Source: Hondaea fermentalgiana (lineage: Eukaryota > Sar > Bigyra > Thraustochytrida > Thraustochytriidae). From it: 45,760 nucleotides of DNA. The stretch's first letter is position 1; every line of letters begins with the position of its first letter. Below the pieces are notes generated by a model. It ran no database searches. It was given only the letters and a program-made list of their open reading frames with translations, and was not told the origin of the DNA. The position numbers and the translations under genes were made by a program. Below are positions 19,405 through 28,394 of this stretch, piece by piece. Where the stretch lies: the NCBI GenBank assembly GCA_014084085.1, contig NPFB01000099.1, forward strand, positions 81,996 through 127,755. Direction: 5' to 3'.

Positions 19405-20102
19405 ATGCTCTCGCGCGCAGGCAGGGCGCTGCGGCGCACTCAAGCGGAGACATGGGCGCGCACAAACGCCCGTGACCCTGCGCGAGGGCTTTCGAACGAC
19501 GCAACGATAGAGCTGTCGAGCAAGGCGATAAAAGGGACAGAAGCGTGGCAAGCTATGGCACGGACGGCCAGCGAGATGGAGGCTCTTGGCGCCTGGTTCC
19601 TGCGTTCGCAGCTACGTGCAGGGGATGTGATATTGCTTGAAAGCGAAGTGGGCGGCGGCAAGAGCGTATTTGCACGTGGAGCAATTCGATCGGCCTTGTC
19701 CAATGAAGCACTTGCGGTGCCTTCACCAACATTTCTTCTCGAACTTATCTACGGCCCAGCCATGGAACCCAAGGCTTGTGCTGGCGCTCTTTTGCGGCAT
19801 TATGACCTCTATCGTCTCCCTGAGATCACGGTCGAGGACGAACAGGCGTTTGAGTGGGACGTTGCCTTGCTACGGCGCGACATTTGCTTTATCGAGTGGC
19901 CGGAGGCGGTGCGACCAATCCTCGCGCGTATTCGCAAGCAAACCCCTTCTGAGGTGGCCTCAGGCCGCGTGTGGAAAGTGCAAATTGCCGAGGCCGACAT
20001 TGTTGATGAAGAAGAGGAGAGCGCGCGTGGTTACTTGACAGAATATCGTGCTTTTGTCCAGTCACAGGAGCATATTGAGAATGACGGGTCTAGAATTAAA
20101 GG

Positions 20103-20145
<43 letters not shown>

Positions 20146-20229
20146 AACGACGACAACGCTGACAGATGCTTTGCCGGCGAAAGTGAAAGCGCTTCACGGC
20201 TTGTGACTATCTCAATCGATGGAAAGTGA
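19405..20229 (+). CDS. TsaE-type ATPase for tRNA t6A modification, probably organellar
   Basis: 274 residues from ATG 19405. TsaE (YjeE) works with TsaB and TsaD in bacteria to make N6-threonylcarbamoyladenosine at tRNA position 37; eukaryotic copies are of bacterial type and expected in organelles. Family marks are the P-loop region (residues 79-90, EVGGGKSVFARG), SPTFLLE after it, HYDLYRL and the FIEWPEAV block with the Walker B-like Glu-Trp-Pro. The first 25 residues are Arg/Ala-rich without early acids (MLSRAGRALRRTQ), compatible with a mitochondrial presequence. The P-loop is odd: the first Gly of GxxxxGKS is Ser80. After the folded core come an acidic linker, a poly-Asp run (from residue 234) and a 22-residue tail (from 253) that matches a dispersed repeat also found at 23942. 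A later Met near 19555 could start a version without the presequence. Confidence 0.85.
20104..20156 (+). repeat. GAT/GAC hexamer repeat encoding poly-Asp in TsaE tail
   Basis: Alternating GAC and GAT codons give about 15 aspartates followed by Asn/Asp. It lies after the conserved TsaE fold, so it probably does not affect the ATPase core. The second dispersed-repeat copy at 23942 is preceded by a much weaker GAC-like stretch. Confidence 0.9.
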
Positions 20230-20247
20230 TGAGTATTTGGACCAGCA
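20161..20247. repeat. dispersed repeat unit, copy A
   Basis: About 87 bp matching 23942-24029 at roughly 85 %, starting with GACAGATGCTTTGCCGGC. Copy A encodes the last 22 residues and stop of the TsaE frame and is followed at once by an AGCAA array. Differences between copies are spread over all codon positions, so they show no sign of protein-level constraint. Confidence 0.75.
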
Positions 20248-20324
20248 AGCAAAGCAAAGCAAAGCAAAGCAAAGCAAAGCAAAGCAAAGCAAAGCAAAGC
20301 AAAGCAAAGCAAAGCAAAGCAAAG
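20248..20324. repeat. (AGCAA)n pentanucleotide array, first locus
   Basis: About 15 uninterrupted AGCAA units, between the TsaE stop and the end of the Q-rich gene on the opposite strand. The same pentamer abuts the sequencing gap at 23858. Confidence 0.95.
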
Positions 20325-20387
20325 ATGCGCGGGTAAATGACCGACAAGGGAGAGATAGATTTGATTCAATGAAAGGTAATCTGGAAA

Positions 20388-21841
20388 TTATTGACGCAAC
20401 TTCGACATGGAGTTTGCGGCATTTTGCATTTGCAGGTTTTGCATGTGGAGTTCAATGTTGCGGTTCTGCTCGCGCAGGAGCGCAAGTTCGAAGAGACCTG
20501 GATTCGCCTGGAGGATGCTCAGTTCATCCAGTTCTTGCCGCTTCTTTTCGTTATATGCGGAGATCAGCAGCAAAAGTGTTTGCGCGCGCGAGGGATCCTC
20601 GGCTTGCAGCTTTCGCGCAATATCTTCCGTGAGTTCATTTGCGATCCCTCCACCCATGGAGAGGCCGCCTTGCTGTAAAGAAGGGGGCAGCGTCGCTGCA
20701 CCCGAAGCCCCGGGACCACTCCCAGCAGATGTGGAGTCAGGCCCTTTGCCTTTGCCCTTGGTTTTGCCGACGTTAGAGCTACTGGAGCTGCCGCTCGCGC
20801 CGGCTGCAGCAGCCGCTGCGGCAGCAGCGTATGGATCGTTTGCAGCTGATATGTTGGTACCGGTCTTTCCGCCTCCAAGCATGGCAGAGGCGTTGCTATT
20901 TTTGTTGTTACTGTTGTTGTCTGCTCCGGCACTCGATGACGACGCCCCGGCGCCGCCCTTCGCCTTGGACTTGGTAGCATTCTTGCCTCGCGCGCCCGTT
21001 GAGGTTCCAGCGTTCGAATCGTGCTGCTGCTGCTGTTGTTGTTGTTGTTGTTGTTGCTGCTGCTGCTGTTGTTGGCGAAGCTGGAATTGCTGATCCTGTT
21101 GTTGTTGTTGTTGTTGCTGTTGCTGCTGCTGCTGCTGTTGCAGAAACTGTTGCAAGATCGCCTGCTGGCGCGGGTCTAGCTCCTGCTGACCACCAGCGTC
21201 CCCACGTCCATTGGATTGACCAAGAAGCTGACTGAGACTCTGCTGCAGTTGCGCGAGTTCGTTATTGGACATGGAGGACTGCTGGCTCGAGGCTCCCTTG
21301 GCTCCACCCGTGAGATCGTGAAGTTGTTGATCAATCTGCTGCTTGAGAGGTTGGAACTGCTGAAGTGCAGCAAATTGGTCCTGCAAAGTCGTTGCGTTTT
21401 GCATTTTCTGCATGTGCTCCCGCATGAGAAGAAACTGATGCGCCTCGAGCTCATTTACCTGTTGCAGCTGGGCCGGAGTCAGATGCAGACCGTTCGTGCC
21501 TGATTGCGAGGAGCTGCTGGAACGCTGTTGCTGAAGTTGTTGTTGTTGTTGCTGCTGCTGCTGCTGCTGCTGGAGTTGTTGCTCCTGCTGACGCTGAATT
21601 TCAATCTGCTGCGCGAGTTGCTGCAGCTGAAGAAGAAGGTCATGATGCATCGCGGCAAGGTGTTCTTGCTCTTGTGTTGAGAGTTGCGCAGGATTGGACA
21701 GCAGATTTTCAATGATGGAGAGTTTGTGTTGAATTTCCATTTGTGCATTGAGCTGCTGAGCCTGCTGCGCTGCATGCAGCTGCGCCTGCTGCGCTGCCTG
21801 CTGCGTTTGACTTTGCGGGAGTTGGTGCCCCCCCATTTGCG

Positions 21842-21875
<34 letters not shown>

Positions 21876-23351
21876 CCTTTGTTGCATCTGCATGTCATCA
21901 GCAGTGCGACTGTGCTGAAGAAGGGTGAGCATGTCCATTCGCGTCTGCTCAAGGAACTCATAGAGCGCTTTCTTGACGGGAGGAAAGGTCACGTAGCGAA
22001 TGCCACCGTCCCGTATTTTCTCAAACTCGGTGATGAGCTGACGAAAAGTACGCTGCACCTCGGTTGCAGTGAGCTGTTCAGGGTCGGCTCCGCTAAAAAC
22101 CTCGTTCTTCAGAAGGCTCTCGGAGATTTTCTGCCAAACGCCCTTGTCCAAGTAGGGTTTTTGCATGCATGTCTCCTTGGCGAGCAACAATTGGCGCTCC
22201 TCGGTCCACATTGTGCCATTCGAGCCATGAGATCCAACAGAGCTTCCCTGCGAGGCGTTTTGACGCTTGAGGGGTTTATTGACGTCAGCAGACTCGTCAG
22301 CCTTGCGCTTCCGAGCGTCGGATTGGCCTTTTGCCGGCGTGCCAGGCCTATCTCCGCCCATCGTTTCTCCTGTCACTTGCTGAATGAGCGCGCGCGCGCG
22401 CTCCGGGGGCGCCAATGCCGCCATGCTGTCAGGCATCATTTTGTCCGTGGCCTCGCCAACCTTTCCACCGAGTTTCGGGAGTGCACCGAGTCTATTCTTG
22501 ATTTCTTGCGCCGCGAGCGACTGTGCTGCGGAAGAAAGAGCAGACGACGGGGGCGCGTTGGCGAGCGCACTAAACGCGCCGGGTTGCAGCGTTGAGGTCT
22601 CTTTCTGCTTGCTATCCTTTGCGCCAAAGTGGGTGGCCCCGAGCTGAGTGGCCCCGAGCGAGGCCAGAGCCCCAAGGGCGTCCGCAGTCTCTGCAGATTC
22701 GTCTCGCTCTTGGTTGACGCTGGCTTTATCCTTGGCATTTTTCTCAACCTTAAGTCCTCCCAATTTGCCGCGTTCGCTTTTTCCACTACTCGCATTCTTT
22801 TTATCAGAGGCAGAGGCTGAGGACGACGAGGAGACAGAAGCAGCCGTGGCGGTGGCGGCCGCAGTGTCGCTCAGCTTCTTTTTACCTTCTGATGTGGACG
22901 GTGTCCTCCTCGCGGCTGGTTTCTTGGCGCTGCTGGCAACCGGAGAGACGGCATCATCCTCTTCTTCAAGTTCATAGTCTTCATCTTTCTCGTCATCGTC
23001 GTCGACAGCATTGTCGTCATCGTCATCCTCGTCCATCTCGTCGTTTTTCGCCTTTGCATCTTGAGCGGGGCTGGAAGCTTTATCTGCTGGCTTGGGTTTG
23101 TCCGCGGCCTCACCCAAAGGATTTGTGCTCGAACTCGACTTGCCCTTCTTCGCTGAATCTGCGCCGGTCTTGGGCCCATTGCTAGCTTGGGGCTTGTCCT
23201 CCGCGTTGCCAGCTTTATCTTGACCGCTGCCCGGCAAGGTTTTCGCATCTTCTGCGTTCTTCGTGGTTTTGGCCTTGGCGCCATCGCCCGTTCCAGCAGC
23301 ACCAGCAGTAGCCGCAGTAGAGGTGACGCCGGCGGGGGTCTCCTCCGCCAT
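20388..23351 (-). CDS. glutamine-rich nuclear protein with Myb/SANT-like domain
   Basis: 987 residues, ATG 23351 to TGA 20388. The N-terminal third is Ala/Ser/Lys-rich and disordered with an acidic block (about residues 100-135) and basic stretches such as ARKRKADES that could act as nuclear localisation signals. Residues 381-450 form a compact helical domain starting MWTEERQLLLAKE and containing GVWQKISESLL and VQRTFRQLITEFEKIRD, which resembles Myb/SANT or trihelix DNA-binding folds. The central part has several polyglutamine tracts built from mixed CAG and CAA codons, separated by heptad-like Gln/Leu helices. The C-terminus (LSILQANPGLFELALLREQN) predicts a coiled coil. This pattern suggests a transcription coactivator or chromatin factor; no specific orthologue is recognised. 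It converges on TsaE with a 158 bp gap. Confidence 0.8.
21021..21145. repeat. CAG/CAA (polyglutamine) tracts in the Q-rich gene
   Basis: CTG/TTG triplets on the plus strand encode two glutamine runs of about 16 on the minus strand. Similar shorter runs lie near 21535-21575 and 21845-21885. Mixed CAG and CAA codons make them less prone to slippage than pure CAG. Confidence 0.95.
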
Positions 23352-23757
23352 CGTGCCGAGCGAGGGTTCGCTTTTCCCGCAGCGCTGCCCTCGCCACGAC
23401 GTGCGTGCAAGAGCCGGGGACGCTGATTAAATCCCCCTTCTTTTCACTTTTACTTGTTCTTCTTTTCCACGCCACTCCGGTCTGCCCCCCGTGCTCTGCT
23501 GCGCTGCGCTACGCTGCGCTGCGCCGCACACCGAGCGCCTGTATCCTGCGCGGCACGAAACGACGACCTGGCGGTCCTGCCCTCTTTCGTCTCGACTTGT
23601 TATGTATGGTGTGTCGTGTCGGGTGTCGTGCCGTCTCGAGTCGTCGCCCCGCGATCGAGCAAAAACGCCCTCGCGGGCACCGCTCACGCGGGCGCGCGCG
23701 GAAGAGCGAGGGCGGCGGACCTCCTCGCGTCGCGCGTCTCCTCGCGCGCGCGCGCGC

Positions 23758-23857
23758 NNNNNNNNNNNNNNNNNNNNNNNNNNNNNNNNNNNNNNNNNNN
23801 NNNNNNNNNNNNNNNNNNNNNNNNNNNNNNNNNNNNNNNNNNNNNNNNNNNNNNNNN
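23758..23857. other. assembly gap of exactly 100 N
   Basis: The round length indicates a scaffold placeholder of unknown true size. It is bordered by a CG run on the left and an AGCAA array on the right, both hard to assemble. Confidence 0.98.
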
Positions 23858-23910
23858 AGCAAAGCAAAGCAAAGCAAAGCAAAGCAAAGCAAAGCAAAGC
23901 AAAGCAAAGC
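23858..23910. repeat. (AGCAA)n pentanucleotide array, second locus
   Basis: About ten AGCAA units start directly at the gap edge, so the true array is probably longer. A short remnant (AGCAAAGCAA) recurs after repeat copy B at 24028-24039. Confidence 0.95.
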
Positions 23911-23941
23911 GAGCAAGCAAGCAGGCGACGGCAACGACGTC

Positions 23942-24029
23942 GACAGATGCTTTGCCGGCAAGATTGAAAGTGCTTCGTGGCTAGTGATGATCTTAGTCGA
24001 TGGGAACAGATGAGTAATTTGGCCCGCAA
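23942..24029. repeat. dispersed repeat unit, copy B
   Basis: Matches the TsaE 3' end (20161-20247) at about 85 %, again next to AGCAA arrays. The plus frame also ends in a TGA at nearly the same place, but no gene leads into it on the visible side of the gap. Confidence 0.75.
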
Positions 24030-24126
24030 GCAAAGCAAATAGGCGACGACGCCGCCGACAGATCTCGCGAGAGAGGGAGAAAGTGCAAAATTACTGACAG
24101 GGTTCTAAGCACACACGCGAGAAGTC

Positions 24127-27100
24127 TCATGGCATCGGTTGGCCATAGGCCGCCTCCAGGCGTTTTTGGAGGTCTCTGCGCTTCTTTGTGTCTGGACCAA
24201 GCGGCGAAGAGCTCTTGAGCGGAGGAAGTTTCTTGTTGCCACGCGTGAGGTGACTATTGACAGGAGGCGGGGCGCGCGAGCTGCGTAATGGCGCATGCAA
24301 GTGATCTGCACCCGTTTCTCCGGGTCCCGCAATCGATCCAGTGCCAAATTCGAGCGGAGAGGTAGGCGAAGCAAGCTCGGTAAGGTCCTTGAGGCGTGAA
24401 ATCTCGTCGCCGAGAACATCAATGAGGATCTGCATGATGGGGCCCTGCGCCGGGAAAACCTGCTTGGCAGCTTCCATGAGAGGGTTCACGATAAAATTGA
24501 TAAAGTTGAGCGTGACTTTGGGGCTTCGACCCTGCTGGCGATCGCAGTAAGGCGAAATATCCATGCGGCGTCGCCTCTCTTCATCACCCTGCTGAAAGAA
24601 CTCTTCACAAATGCGCGCGGACCACGCATCTGCGATAGGCGCAGGCTTGATCGGATTCGACACATCCGATACGCAGAGAAGCAGCTTGAGCTGCAGGAGG
24701 TGATCAGCGCTTCCCTCGTTAACAGCCTTGAGTAGTTTCACATGCTTGCTCACGTCTGTGCTGAGGATAGTTTCGACAATGATTTTCCGCATTTCTCTCC
24801 GGCCCGCCGTATCCAGCGTCCCGTACATTTCATCGCGACCTTTGCGAATGCACCTGAACACGATTGCAGCGTGATAATTTTCCAGCACAGAGTCATCGTT
24901 GTAGCGCAGAGCCAGATCCGTGCCAGCCTTGATTTGAAAGACGTTGTTCAGCCCCGGATGGCCGGCATCGTGGCCCAGAGCGGCGATGAGGACTGCCACT
25001 CCGGACAAGTTTGGGATGCCTTGACCAAGTCCACAGACTTCCAAGAGAAAGAAGGTCGTCTTCATCACGTCGAACCCGTGAAAAAAGTTATGATACGGGT
25101 TCTTGGCGCGGTACGAGCTAGCGAGGGAAGAGAAGAAGCTTCGAAAGGCAGTTTGCTTGACACCAATGACCTCGCTCAGACCAAACTGGCTGAGCATTTC
25201 GAAGGCGTCCGCCATCATCTGCAATTCACTCAAGTGCCACACGTCCCACTCATCCTGGCAGAGAATGACGGATTCCACGTACTGCCTGGAGAAACTAGAC
25301 CGCCGTGAAGATTGGCCTTCGGCTTCGAAGACCTCACTGTTGTGCTGAGAATGTGTTGGCAAATGATTCGCATCTGATGAGGCCGCGACCTTGCGGAAAA
25401 CTTCCATCCATCGCAGCGAACACGTGTGAATGGAGAGTCTGTGCGTTCCGCCACATGACGGGGACATGGGCCGTGAAGGAGGCGAGGTGGGCCCAGCATG
25501 AGCATGAACATGAGCATGATCACTGATGACGCCAGCTTTGGCCAGATTTGGACTCAAGGGGCTCAACGGACTTGCCAAGGGACTCATGCGTCCGGTGCCA
25601 GATTGCCCTGGCGCTGAAAGTATGGGCGAGGCGTGATCAGGCGCAGCTGTTCCGGCGTTTTTTATACGATGATGCGAGGCGGAAGCGTCTGTTGCTCCCA
25701 AACTTTGCGCGTGCTCCTGGTCCATGCTTTGAAGCTGGGCCGGACCAAGGCCGAGGTGTTCGTCTTGCTCTCGCTGTTTTGAAGAGTCTTCTTCGTCTGA
25801 TTTAGACTCTTCATCCTCTTCGAGGCCGGCGAATTCTTCGATATTCTGCTCCAGATCTGCAAAGGGGCCTTGGGAAGCATCGACGAGGGAACGGTCGAGC
25901 TCGATACCCGTGTCCTGCGTGAAAAACGTGGAATCAAGCCATTTCTTGGTGCTTCTGTCGACTTCTACGTCCCCAAAAGCCCGTCGTTGCTTGGCAACCA
26001 CAAGCTGGATCTCGCGCATAGTATTGTACAGATTTTCCTCGTCGCCCAGGGCCGATTTGGAAGTCTTGCAGGAAGCATCCTTGTCGTAGGCGCTGAGAAA
26101 GTCAGAAACCTTGTTCAGATCCGAGCGAAATTCCTGCATCATCTTTTCTGTGTGTTGCAAACGCTGTGCTTCGGCCTTTTGCAAGGTGAGCTGATAATGG
26201 AGTTTTACCGATTTTCTGCGCAGATAATCGAGCTCATTCTCGGAGTGACGGCCCGTTGCCCCATCGTTGATAGACATTTGCGATGCCGAAAAAGCGGAGC
26301 CTTCGGTGTCCGTGGACAGCGTGTGGGTAAGGCGGTCTTGCGCTGCGCTCAAGGCACTTGTCACATCTTCATTAAAGCTGCCGCGGCCACTGACACTTCC
26401 CTCGAAAGATACCTGTCTCTTGAGAAAGCCTCGAAGGTCTTTCGAATCGTCTTCGCTGTGTCGTGTCGTCTCCACTGCCGGCAACGTCGCACTTGAGTAA
26501 GCTTCTGTTACCATGTCTAGGTCTCGCGACGCAGAGTGCGCTGCTGTTTCGTTTTCGCGTGGAGCGTCTCTTGCCATTGAGCCAATAGCTCTCGTGAGGA
26601 CGTCAGTAACCATGTGTTGCGCAACGACCTCAGTTTGCCTGAGCTTGGTCGAGAGGACGTCTTCCGATGAGCTTGCTGTTTCGAGAGGAAACGGAGGCTT
26701 GGGCAATTTGCTTGAGCGTCGTCGTTGACGTGTTGCGTAGCTCTTCAGTTGCCTCTCGAGGTCCATTCGCTTTAGTAAATTGTCGACGCGACGGCAAAAG
26801 AGACGCGGATCGACGTTATCGCGCATGACGTCCGCTGCACCCATCGAAATGCACGCGGACTCATCGGCAATGTCCTCGATGACAAGAAATACTGGAGTGT
26901 CAATGACCTTTACGCATGTACATAGGTTTGCCGAGTCTGATACGATGAGATCGGGATTTCGACTTGTAAATGCGCAATCTTGAGACAATGTACAGCATGC
27001 GTAGGGAACTCCAATGTCAAGCTCGTGAAGCCATAAGCGCTCCAATACGGACCCTGCACGCGGTGTATCCTTGAGTGCTACGATTATGGAGACTATTTCC

Positions 27101-27186
27101 TCTGAGATCTCCTTTTCTTGGCTGCATTTGGAGTGCCTGCCGCATTCGTCGAGATCTTTCGCCTCGCTGCCCGCGTTTGAGGCCAT
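24127..27186 (-). CDS. cyclic-nucleotide phosphodiesterase with N-terminal pseudoreceiver domain
   Basis: 1019 residues from ATG 27186. It should hydrolyse cAMP and/or cGMP to the 5'-monophosphate. The C-terminal PDEase_I HD domain (about 650-930) carries the metal and catalytic residues: HNFFHGFDV (His699, His703), GHDAGHPGLNN (His739, Asp740), ENYHAA and SDVSNP (Asp841). Residues 31-140 look like a response-regulator receiver fold: DLIVSD with Asp84 at the phosphoacceptor place, TPVFLV, then GAADVM. The acidic pair is replaced (Leu-Lys), the Thr/Ser is Ile103 and the Lys is Arg/Asp, so phosphorylation is doubtful. Between lie long disordered Ser-rich stretches and a short coiled coil. Metazoan PDE8 also joins a receiver to a PDE. 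Upstream of the ATG the frame stays open for 47 codons to a GTG, including a 12-bp repeat, so a 5' exon is possible. Substrate specificity cannot be read here. Confidence 0.9.
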   Translation of the reverse strand: MASNAGSEAKDLDECGRHSKCSQEKEISEEIVSIIVALKDTPRAGSVLERLWLHELDIGVPYACCTLSQDCAFTSRNPDLIVSDSANLCTCVKVIDTPVFLVIEDIADESACISMGAADVMRDNVDPRLFCRRVDNLLKRMDLERQLKSYATRQRRRSSKLPKPPFPLETASSSEDVLSTKLRQTEVVAQHMVTDVLTRAIGSMARDAPRENETAAHSASRDLDMVTEAYSSATLPAVETTRHSEDDSKDLRGFLKRQVSFEGSVSGRGSFNEDVTSALSAAQDRLTHTLSTDTEGSAFSASQMSINDGATGRHSENELDYLRRKSVKLHYQLTLQKAEAQRLQHTEKMMQEFRSDLNKVSDFLSAYDKDASCKTSKSALGDEENLYNTMREIQLVVAKQRRAFGDVEVDRSTKKWLDSTFFTQDTGIELDRSLVDASQGPFADLEQNIEEFAGLEEDEESKSDEEDSSKQREQDEHLGLGPAQLQSMDQEHAQSLGATDASASHHRIKNAGTAAPDHASPILSAPGQSGTGRMSPLASPLSPLSPNLAKAGVISDHAHVHAHAGPTSPPSRPMSPSCGGTHRLSIHTCSLRWMEVFRKVAASSDANHLPTHSQHNSEVFEAEGQSSRRSSFSRQYVESVILCQDEWDVWHLSELQMMADAFEMLSQFGLSEVIGVKQTAFRSFFSSLASSYRAKNPYHNFFHGFDVMKTTFFLLEVCGLGQGIPNLSGVAVLIAALGHDAGHPGLNNVFQIKAGTDLALRYNDDSVLENYHAAIVFRCIRKGRDEMYGTLDTAGRREMRKIIVETILSTDVSKHVKLLKAVNEGSADHLLQLKLLLCVSDVSNPIKPAPIADAWSARICEEFFQQGDEERRRRMDISPYCDRQQGRSPKVTLNFINFIVNPLMEAAKQVFPAQGPIMQILIDVLGDEISRLKDLTELASPTSPLEFGTGSIAGPGETGADHLHAPLRSSRAPPPVNSHLTRGNKKLPPLKSSSPLGPDTKKRRDLQKRLEAAYGQPMP

Positions 27187-28394
27187 GCTGAATGTGAGCC
27201 AAGGTCTCTTCCTCTGCTCAAAGTGGCGTTGCGTTGCGTGCGTGAACGCACGCAACCAACTTTTGTCTTTTACGCTTTCGACGTTGTCCTCGACGTTGTC
27301 CTCGACGTTGTCTTTGTCCCCTTTCACTTCTTCTTCGTCCTGCTCTAGCGCTCTTCCCGCGTTGCCGCGCGCCGCCGGCCTCTTGCAGCGAGACTGAACG
27401 CCAGGACTACAAGGTCTTCTTGGCTACGGTCTGTCACAGTGTCGGTTCACTGGAAGCCTTGGTTCTACGTCGCCCCCATTAGCAGCTATCTAGCTGGAGC
27501 TGCCTGGCGCGACTGTTCAGGCAAGAATCCTCTCTGGTATGCAAAGAATGATTAGGTAGGCCAACGCAGTTCGTTTGAGAGGACCCGCGATGCTGGCTGC
27601 TAGTGGGTCGGGAGGCAGGCAGGCAGGCACGCAGGCAGGCATGCTGGCTGGACGCAGACGGTCTCAATGTCGTTCAACCGAACTTTTTTTTTCTCCTTCT
27701 TATTTTATTGAAGCGCATGGTAGGCCCTATCAGTCAGGTCCATTGGTCGACATGCGAGCTCCAGCGGCGCCGTCCGCTAGTGGTCTGCTCAGCAGTCATA
27801 GACAAACAATAGACGAAAGACAGACATCCTCGATTAAACTCGAGGAATGGGAGTAACGCAAACTCATTGGCTGTAATCAGAACTCAAGACGATCGAGAGC
27901 AATAGAAATCGTGTCGCCATCAGCTCTAATTTGTCGTTAGGCCTATTGTATGTCTCCTTCCTTCTGTGACTGTGAAAGCTGCTTCCTGCCTGGCTCACCG
28001 CGCGTTGCTACGAGCCCCTGGCGTGGGCACGGCTCGAGCCTCGAGAGCTCGAAACGACAAACCCGAATCCCTTTCCATCACCTCAGCTCATCCAAATCGA
28101 TCCAAGAGATTGTTACCTTCCTTCCACTCAGCAAGAGACGCCGCGGCGCTACCGGTCCTCTGCGAAGTCGCGGTCCGCGTCATGGACGGTGGGACCGGCC
28201 CAGGGCCCGAGGCCCCGCAACGGATAGATCCGTGCTAAGATGCGTTGCGCAAACCGCGGCAGCGCGGCCTCGCTCGGTGGGTGGGCCGCAAGCACGAAGC
28301 GAGCTCTGGCAGCCTGAGCGCAGGCATCAGACCCTGCACGGCACTGCACTGCGCTGCACTGCGCTGCTCAGCGGAGCGCACTCGCTCGAGGAGG
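27187..28394. promoter_or_regulatory. divergent intergenic region between phosphodiesterase and RING fusion genes
   Basis: About 1.2 kb. Contains a three-fold 12-bp tandem repeat (27278-27312), a GCAGGCAGGC run (about 27611-27642) and a short CACTGCGCTG repeat (about 28340-28365). Frames in both directions are open near 28245-28394 because of high GC, and the RING fusion frame extends upstream to a TTG at 28245. No separate gene is supported. Confidence 0.4.
27278..27312. repeat. three tandem copies of a 12-bp unit
   Basis: TCGACGTTGTCC is repeated three times, the last copy ending imperfectly. On the minus strand it reads in frame with the phosphodiesterase upstream of its ATG as a repeated Asp-Asn-Val-Glu. 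Confidence 0.9.

Larger units (their letters stand above)
23352..24126. other. upstream region of the Q-rich gene, assembly gap and repeats
   Basis: No gene is supported. 23352-23757 is the upstream flank of the Q-rich gene, with CTGCG-type runs (about 23496-23530) and a CG dinucleotide run just before the gap. 23758-23857 is N. 23858-24040 is AGCAA array plus repeat copy B. The remainder is the 3' flank of the phosphodiesterase gene. Confidence 0.6.

Noticed and set aside
20031..20369. minus-strand frame rich in Leu-Cys-Phe-Ala repeats
   Set aside because: It is the AGCAA array read backwards, plus the GAT/GAC repeat read as serine; no conserved sequence.
21684..22595. plus-strand frame opposite the Q-rich gene
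   Set aside because: Leu runs come from the complement of CAG tracts; no independent similarity.
23405..24038. frames running across the N gap
   Set aside because: They depend on translating 100 N; both sides are simple repeats.
23858..24040. AGCAA arrays as a CRISPR array
   Set aside because: A 5-bp perfect microsatellite without spacers, in a eukaryotic genome.
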